The translations under genes and the position numbers were made by a program. A DNA stretch of 64,000 bases from Methylocella silvestris (lineage in GTDB: Bacteria; Pseudomonadota; Alphaproteobacteria; Rhizobiales; Beijerinckiaceae), in contig NZ_PDZR01000011.1 of NCBI RefSeq assembly GCF_002891535.1, forward strand, positions 1-64,000, in the 5' to 3' direction. Of this stretch, positions 44,977 through 54,930 are shown in pieces. The number at the start of each line of letters is the position of its first letter. Position 1 is the stretch's first letter. The notes under the pieces were generated by a model. The model did not search any database and was not told the DNA's origin. It was given only the letters and a program-made list of their open reading frames with translations.

Positions 44977-45234
44977 GGTCGCGCTCCCACGTTGCAGAGG
45001 GGGATTCAGCCTTAACGACGATGATAGACTTTTGATTGATCCGCATCAATCGAGCCCGCCGTATTGTAAGACCCTCCTCAAAGGCGGGGAAGGCGGACAA
45101 CCGCGGCGCCCGCCTCGACCTCTGGCGCCGGCAAAAACCACACACATCATATCATTCAGCGAAGCGGCCGAACCGCGGCCATTCCGATGAGGACACATTT
45201 ATGTCATTGCTGGACCTCTGCGGGAAGGATTGCG

Positions 45235-45609
45235 ATGACGGGGCGATCGGGGCAGTTTCGACATTTCGGGTTGATCGCCGCTTGCGTCGCCGCCTATGCG
45301 CTTGTCTTGCAGCTTGTCCTGACGAGCGCCCTCGCCGCCGGCATTCCGGCCACCGAGCCAAGCGGCCTCGGACGTCTCTGCCTTAGCGGCAATTCATCGA
45401 CGAGCGGCAATGAGAGCGATCACATAAAATCCCATTGTCCATTGTGCGTATTGCGTTTGGATTCCGCGTCGCTCCCTCCCCCGACGCCGGCGCTCATCAT
45501 CGACCGCATCGCTGTAGAATGTCATTTCCGGGCTGTCTTACGGGCTTCGCTCCGTATCTTTGAGCCACGTTCCGCCTGCCAGCCGCGCGCGCCTCCGACG
45601 CTGACGTAA
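45235..45609 (+). CDS. DUF2946 protein, candidate copper-sensing arrest peptide
   Basis: 124-residue DUF2946 protein. One hydrophobic segment at residues 11-35 (signal anchor), metal motif SHCPLCVL (His67, Cys68, Cys71), and a C-terminal tail ending QPRAPPTLT with Arg118-Ala119-Pro120-Pro121. DUF2946 genes commonly precede TonB-dependent copper receptors; in Bordetella pertussis such an upstream frame (CruR) mediates copper repression of the receptor. Here the receptor starts 135 bases downstream. The RAPP sequence matches the arrest motif of known ribosome-stalling peptides. ATG 45235 has AAGGA 5 bases upstream; the frame is open to 45187. Confidence 0.78.
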   Translation: MTGRSGQFRHFGLIAACVAAYALVLQLVLTSALAAGIPATEPSGLGRLCLSGNSSTSGNESDHIKSHCPLCVLRLDSASLPPPTPALIIDRIAVECHFRAVLRASLRIFEPRSACQPRAPPTLT

Positions 45610-45744
45610 GAACGCCCCCCGGCGCTGATTCCGCGCGCGGGACTCTCACTTAATTCCCCTATCGCCCAGCCCGTCGGACAAGCGCCCGCAAGACGCGCGA
45701 GCGTCGGTGCGCGCCGGCTTGCGGCCTCATTACGGAAATCCACC

Positions 45745-47970
45745 ATGCAATCCCTGCCCTTCGGGAGCGTTCGCGCAGCCTTGTGCGCCACAAGCGCGCT
45801 CGTACGTCCCTCGCTCGCCGTCCTGTGTTTCACTCCATTCTTTGTCACCGCGGCTGCCGCCCAAACCGCCCCAGACCTGCCGACCGTGGTCGTCCAGCCC
45901 AGCCTCCCGGATGGCGGCGGCGCCTCCTTCGGCGCCTTCGCCCCGGCAAACAGCGCCGCCATTTCAGGTGGGGGCGCCGCCGCAGCGGAGCTCTGGAGCA
46001 GCGATTCGGCCTCCCTCATCACGGATATCCCCGGCGGGGCGACCTGGGGCGCCGGCGGCGTGTCAAGCCTGCCGACCGTCAACGGCATGGGCGCGGATCG
46101 CGTCCAGGTGACGATCAACAGCATGCTGTTTGCTCCAGCCTGTCCGAACCAGATGAATCCGCCGCTCTCCTTCGTCAATCCGGCGATGATCTCCAACATG
46201 CGCGTTTATACGGCGTCGTCCCCGGTGAGCGCTGGCGGCGATTACACGGGCGCCAGGGTCGAAGTGGCCGTCGCGCCGCCGATCTTCGCTTCCAATGGAG
46301 GATTTATAACGACTGGAGGCGTTTCCGGATTTTTCCGCAGCAACGGCTCCTCTTATGGAGTGAACGCGAACACGACCGTGTCCAATCTGGATACAAGCGT
46401 CGCCTTTACCGGCGGCTGGGCGCGATCAGGCGATTACACGGCCGGCGACGGGACGAAAATCAAATCCACCTTGTTCCAGACCCAGAACTACGCGCTCAGC
46501 GTTTCGAAAAAGGTCCAGGACGGCCTCTTTTCGATCGAGGTTGGCGGCCAGGCCATTCCCTATCAGGGCTATCCCAATCAATATATGGACATGGTCGACA
46601 ATCACAGCCTCTACATCAACGCACGCTATGAAGGCCTGTTTGATTGGGGCAAGTTTGAAGCGACCGCTTTCGGGAACCGCATCCGCCACACGATGGGCTT
46701 TATCGAGCCTGACAAGAGCGGCGACATGCCGATGGACACCCAGAGCATGGACGCCGGATATACGGTGAAGGGAACGATCCGGATATCGGCGCAGGATCTC
46801 GTCAGGATCGGCAACGAATTATATTATAACCATCTCGATGATTGGTGGCCGCCTGTCTCGGGCTCGGCGATGATGGGGCCTGACACCTTCGTCAACATCA
46901 ACAATGGCCAGCGCGGCCGTGTTGGGACCTTCGCCGAGTGGGAACGCCGTTGGGACCCGGCGTGGACAACCATCTTCGGCGTGCGCAACGACGTCGTCAT
47001 GATGAATACGGGAGACGTGCAGGGCTATAATGCGATGATGTACGGCGCCGAAGCCGCCGCCTTCAACGCCCAAGATCGCGCGCGGACCGATGTCAACTTC
47101 GACGGATCGGCCCTGGTCCGATACGAAGCCGATCCGTCGAGCCTTTATGAGCTTGGATTTGCGCGCAAGACGCGCTCGCCCAATCTCTACGAGCGTTACG
47201 CCTGGTCGACGAACGCCATGGCCATGCAGATGATCGGCTGGTTTGGCGACGGCAACGGCTATGTCGGAAATATCAATCTCGTTCCGGAGAAAGCCAATAC
47301 GGTCAGCTTCACCGCGGCCTGGCATGACGCGGCCAGGAAAGCATGGGAGATCAGGGTCTCGCCCTACTACAGTTATGTCGAGGATTATATCGACGCCGAC
47401 CGCTGCGCGCTTTCCGGTTGCCTCGCAAATCTGGCCTCAAACCTGACCACGACGGACAATTTCGTCTATCTGCAGTTCGCCAACCATGACGCCTGGCTCT
47501 ATGGCGTCAATCTCGATGGCAAGCTGGCGCTCTGGGATACCGACACATTCGGCCAGGGAGGCTTTCGCGGAAACCTGAATTTTGTGCGTGGTCAGCGGAC
47601 CGACGGGATCAATCTTTACCACATGATGCCCGTCAACGCGACGCTGGCGCTGGATCAGACTTTTGGCGGCTGGAACTCGAGCCTCGAAGTCCAATTCGTT
47701 GGCTCGAAGACGCTTGTGAGCCAGGTTCGAAACGAACTCGTCACATCGTCCTACGCCCTCGTTAATCTTCGCCTCGGCTATCAATGGGAGGCGGTAAGGC
47801 TGGATTTCGGCATCGACAATCTGTTCAACCAGAACTACGACCTCCCCCTCGGCGGAGCCAATCTGGTCAATTACCAGGCGGTCAGCATGATGGGCACGTC
47901 CGCAGTCTACGGCTATCCGGTGGCGGGGCCCGGCCGCTCGTTCAATACGCGGCTGTCCGTGAAGTTTTAG
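45745..47970 (+). CDS. TonB-dependent copper receptor (OprC/NosA type)
   Basis: 741-residue outer-membrane receptor. N-terminal signal peptide (to about residue 40), plug domain with VNGMGADRVQVTINSMLFAPACPNQMNPPLSFVNP, in which Cys133-x3-Met137 matches the CxxxM copper site of OprC, then a 22-strand barrel ending in ...RSFNTRLSVKF with terminal Phe. The GADRVQVTINGM-like segment is typical of copper receptors. Likely copper-repressed through the upstream DUF2946 frame. Relevant to a methylotroph/methanotroph, where copper need is high. Confidence 0.92.
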   Translation: MQSLPFGSVRAALCATSALVRPSLAVLCFTPFFVTAAAAQTAPDLPTVVVQPSLPDGGGASFGAFAPANSAAISGGGAAAAELWSSDSASLITDIPGGATWGAGGVSSLPTVNGMGADRVQVTINSMLFAPACPNQMNPPLSFVNPAMISNMRVYTASSPVSAGGDYTGARVEVAVAPPIFASNGGFITTGGVSGFFRSNGSSYGVNANTTVSNLDTSVAFTGGWARSGDYTAGDGTKIKSTLFQTQNYALSVSKKVQDGLFSIEVGGQAIPYQGYPNQYMDMVDNHSLYINARYEGLFDWGKFEATAFGNRIRHTMGFIEPDKSGDMPMDTQSMDAGYTVKGTIRISAQDLVRIGNELYYNHLDDWWPPVSGSAMMGPDTFVNINNGQRGRVGTFAEWERRWDPAWTTIFGVRNDVVMMNTGDVQGYNAMMYGAEAAAFNAQDRARTDVNFDGSALVRYEADPSSLYELGFARKTRSPNLYERYAWSTNAMAMQMIGWFGDGNGYVGNINLVPEKANTVSFTAAWHDAARKAWEIRVSPYYSYVEDYIDADRCALSGCLANLASNLTTTDNFVYLQFANHDAWLYGVNLDGKLALWDTDTFGQGGFRGNLNFVRGQRTDGINLYHMMPVNATLALDQTFGGWNSSLEVQFVGSKTLVSQVRNELVTSSYALVNLRLGYQWEAVRLDFGIDNLFNQNYDLPLGGANLVNYQAVSMMGTSAVYGYPVAGPGRSFNTRLSVKF

Positions 47971-48018
47971 CGCCAGGGCGTAGCGGCTGACCTGCGGATG
48001 GTCAGCCGCTACCGATTC

Positions 48019-49824
48019 TCATCCATCCATTTTCAGGGCGGCGATGAAGGCTTCCTGCGGGATCTCCACCTTGCCGAACTGGCGCATCTTCTTCTTGCCG
48101 GCCTTCTGCTTGTCGAGGAGCTTGCGCTTGCGGGTGGCGTCGCCGCCATAGCACTTCGCCGTCACATCCTTGCGCAGGGCCCGCACCGTCTCGCGTGCGA
48201 TGATCTTGCCGCCGATCGCCGCCTGGACCGGGATCTGGAACATGTGCGGCGGGATCAGCTCCTTCAGCTTCTCGACCATCACCCGGCCGCGTGTGTCGGC
48301 GCGGTCGCGATGCACCAGCATCGACAGCGCGTCGACCGGTTCGGCGTTGACGAGGATCGACATTTTGACGAGATCGCCCGGCCGGTAATCGGTGATGGCG
48401 TAATCGAAGCTGGCGTAACCCTTCGAAATCGACTTCAGCCGGTCGTAAAAATCGAACACGACTTCGTTCAGCGGCAGATCATAGACCGCCATCGCGCGCT
48501 TGCCGACATAGTTGAGATCGACCTGCACGCCGCGCCGCTCCTGACAAAGCTTTAGCACCGCGCCGAGGTAGTCGTCGGGCGTCAGGATTGTGGCGCGGAT
48601 CCAGGGCTCGTCGATCTCTTCGATCTTCGTTGGGTCCGGCATATCGGCCGGATTGTGCAATTCGATCGTAACGCCGTCGCGCTGGACGATTTTGTAGATC
48701 ACCGACGGCGCGGTGGCGATCAGATCAAGGTTGAATTCGCGCTCCAGCCGCTCCTGAATGATCTCGAGGTGCAAGAGGCCCAAAAAGCCGCAGCGAAAGC
48801 CAAAGCCCAGCGCCGCCGAACTCTCCATCTCATAGGAAAAGCTCGCGTCATTGAGGCGAAGCCGGCCCATCGCCGCGCGCAGATCCTCGAAATCGGCGGC
48901 GTCGACCGGGAACAATCCGCAGAACACGACGGGCTGGGCCGGTTTGAAGCCCGGCAGCGCCTCGGCGCAGGGACGCCGCTCGTCGGTGATGGTGTCGCCG
49001 ACGCGCGTATCGGCGACCTGCTTGATCTGCGCCGTGATGAAACCGATCTCGCCGGGGCTAAGCTCTCCGGCGTCCTGCATTTTCGGGCGGAACACGCCGA
49101 TCCGGTCGACCTCATAATGGGCGTCCGCGGCCATCATCTTGATTTTCTGCCCCTTGCGCAGGACGCCGTCGATGACGCGCACCAGCACGACGACGCCAAG
49201 ATAGGCGTCGTACCAGCTGTCGACGAGAAGCGCCTTTAAGGGGGCCGATTCGTCGCCCTGCGGCGGCGGCAGGCGCGTGACGATGGCCTCTAGCACGAGA
49301 TCGATGCCGATGCCGGTCTTGGCGGAAATCATCACGGCGTGCGAGGCGTCGAGCCCGATTACATCCTCGATCTGCTGCTTGATCCGCTCGGGTTCGGCGG
49401 CCGGCAGATCGATCTTGTTCAGGACGGGCACGATCTCATGGCCGGCGTCGAGCGCGTGATAGACATTGGCGAGCGTCTGCGCCTCGACGCCCTGGCTGGC
49501 GTCGACAACCAGCAGCGAGCCCTCGCAGGCGGCGAGCGAACGCGACACCTCATAGGCGAAATCGACGTGGCCGGGCGTGTCCATGAGGTTCAGAATATAC
49601 GCCTCGCCATCGGCGGCCGTGTATTCGAGCCGGACCGTTTGCGCCTTGATGGTGATGCCGCGCTCGCGCTCGATATCCATGGAATCCAGCACCTGCTCGA
49701 CCATGTCGCGCGCGGCCACCGCTCCGGTCTGCTGGATCAGCCGGTCGGCCAGCGTCGACTTGCCATGGTCGATATGGGCGACGATCGAGAAATTGCGGAT
49801 GTTCTTGATGGGGTGCGCAGTCAT
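48019..49824 (-). CDS. lepA: elongation factor 4 (LepA)
   Basis: 601-residue translational GTPase that back-translocates or assists ribosome assembly and elongation. G1 [15 protein letters not shown]2/G3 region ITIKAQTV and DTPGHVDF, G4 NKIDLP, G5 SAKTGIG; the LepA-specific C-terminal domain ends with [24 protein letters not shown], the hallmark lysine-rich tail. Full length. Encoded alone between the copper receptor (convergent) and the frameshifted Sel1 gene. Confidence 0.97.
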   Translation of the reverse strand: MTAHPIKNIRNFSIVAHIDHGKSTLADRLIQQTGAVAARDMVEQVLDSMDIERERGITIKAQTVRLEYTAADGEAYILNLMDTPGHVDFAYEVSRSLAACEGSLLVVDASQGVEAQTLANVYHALDAGHEIVPVLNKIDLPAAEPERIKQQIEDVIGLDASHAVMISAKTGIGIDLVLEAIVTRLPPPQGDESAPLKALLVDSWYDAYLGVVVLVRVIDGVLRKGQKIKMMAADAHYEVDRIGVFRPKMQDAGELSPGEIGFITAQIKQVADTRVGDTITDERRPCAEALPGFKPAQPVVFCGLFPVDAADFEDLRAAMGRLRLNDASFSYEMESSAALGFGFRCGFLGLLHLEIIQERLEREFNLDLIATAPSVIYKIVQRDGVTIELHNPADMPDPTKIEEIDEPWIRATILTPDDYLGAVLKLCQERRGVQVDLNYVGKRAMAVYDLPLNEVVFDFYDRLKSISKGYASFDYAITDYRPGDLVKMSILVNAEPVDALSMLVHRDRADTRGRVMVEKLKELIPPHMFQIPVQAAIGGKIIARETVRALRKDVTAKCYGGDATRKRKLLDKQKAGKKKMRQFGKVEIPQEAFIAALKMDG

Positions 49825-49910
49825 CCTTGCGAGATAGCAGGAGGGGGCGGCAAAGGGAAGGCGGCCGGGGGCGCGCCCATCGGGCGCAGATTATGCGGGC
49901 GCCCGGCGTT

Positions 49911-51127
49911 TCACCTTATCTGATGCTGCAAGGTCCCCAGCAGATAATTCGCAAGGCCTCGCTCAAGACCTGGCCGCTTGGCGCAGTCTTCCGCATATTG
50001 GATTTTGCTATGCCTGACCAGAAAATCGAGCGCCGCCTGCTCGTTTCCCTTTTGGATTGTTCCATCAAGATGGAATTTGGCGAGGTTATAGAGAGCGTGC
50101 GGATCGTTCTGATCGCCGGAAAGGCGCAAGAAATGAAGGGCGCGGGAGGCGTTTGAAGGTTTAAGGACATCTTTATAAATAACGAAAAGCCGAAAATGAA
50201 TATTGGCGCCGGAAAATCCAAGTCCAGTAGCACGTTCATAAAGACTGACTGCGCCCGCGATGTCGGAAAACCCGAGTTCGCGCACATAGCCCGCCGCATA
50301 ACAGGCGCGGGCGAGGAAAGCATCCGAACCTGCTTTCTCGAGCGTCGGCATCGCCTCATTGAATAGTAGCTGATGAGCCAGATCTGGATTCTTGGTTACA
50401 TTCAGCCTCCCATCCACAAGGCATTCCGCGAGGAACGTTTTTGCGTGAGGACTTCCGGCCAGATGCGCCTTGTTCATCCATTCGAAGGCTTTGACTTCAT
50501 CCTTTTCAACGCCTTCGCTCTTCCAATAGGCCATAGCCAGAGGGAAATACGCTTCGACCGCGCCGTTGCGGCGGCGAAATCGAAACACTGAAAGGCGTAT
50601 TTCAGATTTTCGCCTTGGTTTTCTTCGCCATATTTGAACCCGCCCGGGCTGTAGAGGAAACCAAGCTCAAGGTAAGCCATCGGGCTATTGTCGAGTTTCG
50701 CCGCCTCAACGAAATATTGGTGAGCACGCTCAAAGTCGCCTTCATCATAATGGATGTGTCCAAGCTCCAGAAGCGCGCGCGACGTCTTGCCCCAAGCCAG
50801 ATCGTTCTTGACTTCTTCCTTCCAGACAAGAAACTCCCGATCCACCGCTGGGCCGAGCGCGCTGTTTTCCGAGAAACGGCTCGCTGGCGTCCAATCGGTC
50901 TGCGCAACATCGAAATGAAATGAAGCCGGTGGGCGGAAATTAAAGAAATTACGCTCAGCAATCGCGTCGCTGACAGCAAAATATAGATTTGGATCGTGTG
51001 AACTTGAATGGGTCAAAGTCGCGGCTTCGTCGCAGATCTTTTGAGTTAGCTCGCTTCGCGATAAATTGGACTGTTGCTGATATTGATTCACAATTGAGGA
51101 AAGATCGACATCCCGATAAAAACTCAT
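49911..51127 (-). pseudogene. Sel1/TPR-repeat protein broken by a one-base deletion
   Basis: Two overlapping frames encode successive parts of one repeat protein. N-terminal part: start near 51127, with ALLELGHIHYDEGDFERAHQYFVEAAKL and the Sel1-like segment ending KYAFQCFDFAA. C-terminal part resumes in another frame as NGAVEAYFPLAMAYWKSEGVEKDEVKAFEWMNKAHLAGSPHAK and further repeats. Around 50573-50580 the minus strand reads GCCGCCGCAACGGC; one extra C would restore the frame as FDFAARNGAVEA. G+C is lower than in neighbours. Either a decayed gene or a sequencing error in a GCC run. Start codon is uncertain (51127 or 51139). Confidence 0.72.
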
Positions 51128-51276
51128 TGCGGCGCCCATTTTTCTGGAATGAATTGGCACAGAGTTTCAAAAATAAAACGATCAAATAACTAAACTCAAT
51201 CTTCGCCCGTCGCGCATTTGTTCGTTAAATTTCGCCGCTCGCAACCGTCGATTATTGCCGTGTTGCAATAGCGGCG

Positions 51277-51522
51277 CTACCGCTCTTGCGCGAGGCTGAC
51301 GACGGCGAACCATGGCGCGCTTGCCGGCGGCGAAAAGACGATTGTCGAAACGCTGGTGGCGTAATAGCTGCGCCCGCTACCGTCGAGCCGTTCGTGATCG
51401 CCGGCCAGGTAGCGATTGTGGCATCGGACGATTTCCAGGGCGAAACTCTTCCCGTGGCTGCGCACGGCAGCCAACACGCCGGCGCTTTGACTCAGTCCGT
51501 TCGGATCGACATAGCCGGCCAT
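51277..51522 (-). CDS. small hypothetical protein
   Basis: 81-residue frame from ATG 51522, preceded by AAGAGAAAAAC. It reads MAGYVDPNGLSQSAGVLAAV then RSHGKSFALEIVRCHNRYLAG, with no signal peptide or known motif. The frame stays open upstream to 51669 but that stretch is arginine/cysteine-rich. A plus-strand frame over the same bases is less convincing. Existence is uncertain. Confidence 0.4.
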   Translation of the reverse strand: MAGYVDPNGLSQSAGVLAAVRSHGKSFALEIVRCHNRYLAGDHERLDGSGRSYYATSVSTIVFSPPASAPWFAVVSLAQER

Positions 51523-51665
51523 GTTTTTCTCTTGGCGCCGCGAGCCGCGGCGGGCGTTAATGGAAAACGCTCGAGCCTGAAAACTGTTCCGCTCGCAACC
51601 CGCCGCCGCAGGCTCGTTCGGGCGGGCGCACAGTGGTCGCGGGTATCCGAGAAACACAGATCGTC

Positions 51666-52106
51666 TCAAGGCCTCACCGGCGCCGGCGTGTTCGGCGGAT
51701 AGGCTGGCGCGAGCTTCACGCCAACAATTTCATATTCCGTCCGCCGATGACACATCAACGGAAGAGGCAGGGCCAGGGGAAACAGCTTTTGATGATATTC
51801 GAGGCTGACGGCGCTGCCCGGGGGGATCGCCTCAAGCTCCTTCTCAATCGTCTTGTCGGGGACGGAAAAGTAAAACGTATTGTCGATAGCGCCCTTGTTC
51901 TGCGTCAGGGAGTCGGATTTGGCGAAATTCGCCAGCGCAAGCTGCCCCTCCCGAGTCCAGCAGATAAAGCCTTTGGTCGATAATTTATCGATGACGCCGG
52001 TGCGCGTGCCGATCGAGTAATTGTAAGAATTCACCAGCGCCGCGAGGCCGATGAAAATCGCCAGCGCGGCAAGCGCGACGAAGGCGAATTTGAACTTCCA
52101 GGACAT
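51666..52106 (-). CDS. membrane-anchored hypothetical protein
   Basis: 146-residue protein with one N-terminal membrane segment (FKFAFVALAALAIFIGLAALV), then a soluble domain: YSIGTRTGVIDKLSTKGFICWTREGQLALANF and KTIEKELEAIPPGSAVSLEYHQKLF, a compact beta-rich region presumably in the periplasm. A G-rich ribosome site precedes ATG 52106. The FICWTREGQL segment recurs in proteobacterial proteins of unknown function. No partner identified; xerC is upstream on the same strand with a 91-base gap. Confidence 0.7.
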   Translation of the reverse strand: MSWKFKFAFVALAALAIFIGLAALVNSYNYSIGTRTGVIDKLSTKGFICWTREGQLALANFAKSDSLTQNKGAIDNTFYFSVPDKTIEKELEAIPPGSAVSLEYHQKLFPLALPLPLMCHRRTEYEIVGVKLAPAYPPNTPAPVRP

Positions 52107-52197
52107 GAGCGCCCCCCCCTTGCGCGGCGAGGTTGACGCCCACGCGGCCGGACACTGCCTTTAGACGGCGCCAACCGCAAGCCTGTATCTCGACGTC

Positions 52198-53187
52198 TCA
52201 ACCCGCGCGCGGATGCGCGGAGCGATAGGCCTCGATCAGTCTGGCGCTGTCCACCGCCGTATAGATTTGCGTCGTCGACAGCGAGGCGTGGCCGAGCAGT
52301 TCCTGAATCGAGCGCAGATCGCCGCCGCGGCTCAAAAGATGGGTGGCGAAGGAATGGCGCAGCGCATGCGGCGTCGCCGAATCCGGCAGGCCGAGCGCGC
52401 CGCGCATCCGCTCGACGGCGAGCTGAATGATGCGCGGCGACAGCGGTCCGCCCTTGGCGCCGACGAATAAATGCCGCTCCAGCGGCAGATGATAGGGGCA
52501 AAGTTTCAGATAGGCTTCGACGCCCTGGCGCACCGGCGCGATGACTGGCGCCTCGCGAATCTTGCCGCCCTTGCCGGTAATTCGCAGCGTGTCCCGCTCT
52601 CCGACCGGCGCATCGGCGCGCAAAATCGACAGCGCCTCCGAAATACGCAGGCCCGCGCCATAGAGAAGCCCGAGAACGGCGGCGTCGCGTGCAAGAATCC
52701 AGGGCGGGCGATCCTCCCCCGCGCGCGATTCGACGCTCGTCACCGCGCATGCGGCGCTGGCGGTCAGCGGTTTTGGCAGTCGGCGCGGCGCCTTTGGCGC
52801 GCGAACGGCGCCGAGCGCGGCGCTCTGCTGGACGCCGCGGCGCTGCAGATAATGCGAAAAAGAGCGCAGGCCCGCGAGCTGGCGCAGCAGCGAGCGGCTA
52901 CCGGCGCCAGCGGCCCGGCGCGCGGCCATGAAGGCGCGCAGATCGGCCGGCGACAGGGTCGAGACCATCGCAAGTGCAGGCGGCGCTCCAAAATGGACGC
53001 GGGCGAAGCTCAGGAATTGGCGAAGATCGCGAGCGTAGGCGGCGAGCGTCAGTTCAGCGACGCGGCGCTCTCCGCCAAGTTGCGCGAGCCAGGCTCTCGC
53101 GCAGGACGCCAGTTCGGCGTCGGCCGGCGCGAAATCCTGGCGCGCGGCGTGGGTCAGGCTGGGAGCGACGGCTTTTTTATTGGCCAT
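52198..53187 (-). CDS. xerC: tyrosine recombinase XerC
   Basis: 329-residue site-specific recombinase that resolves chromosome dimers at dif together with XerD. N-terminal SAM-like core-binding domain (LAAYARDLRQFLSFARVHFG) and catalytic domain with Arg in YGAGLRISEALSI, Lys in ITGKGGKIREAPV, His-x-x-Arg in TPHALRHSFATHLLSRGGDL, His in LLGHASLSTTQIYT and the nucleophile Tyr in that segment. Full length; no attachment site or integrated element nearby, so it is the housekeeping enzyme. Confidence 0.94.
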   Translation of the reverse strand: MANKKAVAPSLTHAARQDFAPADAELASCARAWLAQLGGERRVAELTLAAYARDLRQFLSFARVHFGAPPALAMVSTLSPADLRAFMAARRAAGAGSRSLLRQLAGLRSFSHYLQRRGVQQSAALGAVRAPKAPRRLPKPLTASAACAVTSVESRAGEDRPPWILARDAAVLGLLYGAGLRISEALSILRADAPVGERDTLRITGKGGKIREAPVIAPVRQGVEAYLKLCPYHLPLERHLFVGAKGGPLSPRIIQLAVERMRGALGLPDSATPHALRHSFATHLLSRGGDLRSIQELLGHASLSTTQIYTAVDSARLIEAYRSAHPRAG

Positions 53188-53222
53188 GGGGCCAGTCTTG
53201 CCGCTTGCAGCCTAAATTTTCG

Positions 53223-53540
53223 TTAGGAGCGCTTGATGTCGGCTGTGGCCGCGACAAGCAATTCGTCGAGCTTGCGCTGGATCTGATGCTCGGAAACCGC
53301 CGCTCCGGCCTTTTCGAAATCCGCGCGAACGCCGGCTATCGCTTGTTCGGCGCCTTCGGCGACTTCCTTATGGACCAAAGCGTTCGCATAGGCCTCGGCG
53401 TCCGCGCCCGTCTTGCCGAGTTTCTCCGCCGCCCAGAGCGCAAACCACTTGTTCCGGCGCGCGATCGCCCTGAATTGCAGTTCTTCGTCATGCGCGAGCT
53501 GCGCCTCGAAACCCTGTTCGCGTTTGTCGAAAGTCGTCAT
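53223..53540 (-). CDS. F1F0 ATP synthase zeta subunit inhibitor (DUF1476)
   Basis: 105-residue DUF1476 protein. In Paracoccus this family is the zeta subunit, an inhibitor that blocks F1-ATPase rotation by inserting its N-terminal helix. The first helix MTTFDKREQGFEAQLAHDEELQFRAIARRNKWFALWAAEKLG is the diagnostic segment, followed by a four-helix bundle. It precedes the purine genes on the opposite strand, as often in alphaproteobacteria. Alpha-specific protein, good lineage marker. Confidence 0.88.
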   Translation of the reverse strand: MTTFDKREQGFEAQLAHDEELQFRAIARRNKWFALWAAEKLGKTGADAEAYANALVHKEVAEGAEQAIAGVRADFEKAGAAVSEHQIQRKLDELLVAATADIKRS

Positions 53541-53998
53541 AAGCGCACTATCCCTTATGCGGGCGACCTTAAAATCGCGCCCTTCACGCCCATTTAATTA
53601 ACACGATTTCTTGAAAAAACCATGGTCGCATGTCCACCATCCCGCCATTCGACCCATGAGCAAGATTGATTTCTTTTCTGTATCCGAAAGCGGATGTCTG
53701 CTAGAAATAGCCTCAGCCGATCCATTTGGGGGGAATCATCTTCAGCGTCGAATCAAAGCGTTGAGACAGGCCGCGCGCAAGCGCCGCCCTCGGCGATCGT
53801 TCTCGCTTGTCTGATCTGCGGGACGGAAAACTTGTCCCCAGGGCGCAAAAGCGTGTAAGACCCGCCGGATGCGGCTTTGCCCGAGCCTAATTTCACTCCT
53901 TCCGCCGCCAAACGCGCTGCCGCCGTGTGGATGCGGGTCAAGGATGTTCCAAAGGAGCCACGCCGCCAATGGATCCTCTCAAGCCACGGTTAATCCCA
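53541..53998. other. divergent promoter region between zeta subunit and purC
   Basis: About 460 bases without a supported gene. Short frames on both strands (for example 53753-53941 minus) have no motif. The region must supply promoters for two divergent genes. A ribosome site AAAGGAG lies at 53951-53957, ahead of an in-frame ATG at 53969 that is the alternative purC start. Confidence 0.4.
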
Positions 53999-54763
53999 AT
54001 GAATCGCCGCCGGCGCATCTATGAAGGCAAGGCCAAAGTCCTCTATGAGGGGCCAGAACCCGGTACGCTCATCCAGCACTTCAAGGATGACGCCACCGCC
54101 TTCGACGCCAAGAAACATGAGGTGATCGACGGGAAGGGCGTGCTCAATAACCGCATTTCCGAGTACATCTTCCAGAATCTCAACGACATCGGCGTGCCGA
54201 CGCATTTCATCCGGCGCCTCAACATGCGCGAACAACTCATTCGCGAAGTCGAGATCATTCCGCTGGAAATCTGCGTTCGCAATGTCGCGGCCGGCTCGCT
54301 CGCGACCCGCCTCGGCATTGAGGAAGGCACCCAGCTGCCGCGCTCCATCATCGAATTCTATTACAAGAACGATGAGTTGCACGACCCGATGGTGTCGGAA
54401 GAACATATCACCGCCTTCGGCTGGGCGAGCCCGCAGGAGATCGACGACATCATGGCGCTCGCCATAAGGGTCAATGATTTCCTCACCGGACTCTTCCTCG
54501 GCGTCGGCATCCGTCTTGTCGATTTCAAGATGGAATGCGGCCGCTTGTGGGAAGGCGATATGATGCGCATCGCCGTGGCGGACGAGTTCTCGCCTGATTC
54601 CTGCCGGCTGTGGGACATGAAATCCAACGACAAGCTCGACAAGGATCGCTTCCGCCGCGACCTTGGCGGCCTCGTCGAGGCCTATACAGAAGTTGCCCGC
54701 CGGCTCGGCATCCTGCAGGAAAACGAGCAGCCCCGCGCCAGCGGACCGAAGTTGGTGCGCTAG
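53999..54763 (+). CDS. purC: phosphoribosylaminoimidazole-succinocarboxamide synthase
   Basis: ATP-dependent ligation of aspartate to CAIR in purine synthesis. 254 residues from ATG 53999, whose beginning [17 protein letters not shown] is the alphaproteobacterial norm; ATG 53969 with AAAGGAG would add ten residues and cannot be ruled out. Motifs: [26 protein letters not shown]-like [23 protein letters not shown] and [13 protein letters not shown]. Ends 90 bases before a strong terminator, then purS. Confidence 0.95.
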   Translation: MNRRRRIYEGKAKVLYEGPEPGTLIQHFKDDATAFDAKKHEVIDGKGVLNNRISEYIFQNLNDIGVPTHFIRRLNMREQLIREVEIIPLEICVRNVAAGSLATRLGIEEGTQLPRSIIEFYYKNDELHDPMVSEEHITAFGWASPQEIDDIMALAIRVNDFLTGLFLGVGIRLVDFKMECGRLWEGDMMRIAVADEFSPDSCRLWDMKSNDKLDKDRFRRDLGGLVEAYTEVARRLGILQENEQPRASGPKLVR

Positions 54764-54852
54764 AAATTAAGAGGCGCGACGGCCCATAGGCCGCCGCTTC
54801 TCTCCTCCGGCGAACGCCGGGAGGTTTGCGGCCGCGCCCAAACCACACTGCC

Positions 54853-54883
54853 ACGGAGGCTTCGGCCTCCGTTTCTGTTTTTG
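54853..54883 (+). terminator. intrinsic terminator between purC and purS
   Basis: Perfect 8-bp stem ACGGAGGC/GCCTCCGT with a TTCG tetraloop (54853-54872), directly followed by a T-rich tract TTTCTGTTTTT. A classic Rho-independent terminator. It ends the purC transcript or attenuates readthrough to purSQL. Confidence 0.85.
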
Positions 54884-54930
54884 CGAGCGACCGGCGCGCA
54901 CTGCGCAGCCCGGCAAAGGATAGGCGAGCG

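Noticed and set aside
45201-45386. Cys-containing frame starting MSLLDLCGKDC upstream of and overlapping DUF2946
   Set aside because: A weak GAGGA site precedes it, but the product is arginine-rich and without a hydrophobic segment; it overlaps the DUF2946 gene that has the better site and family features. A short regulatory frame cannot be wholly excluded.
53753-53941. 62-residue minus-strand frame in the zeta subunit-purC gap
   Set aside because: No ribosome site, no motif, and a competing overlapping frame of the same length; looks like noise.
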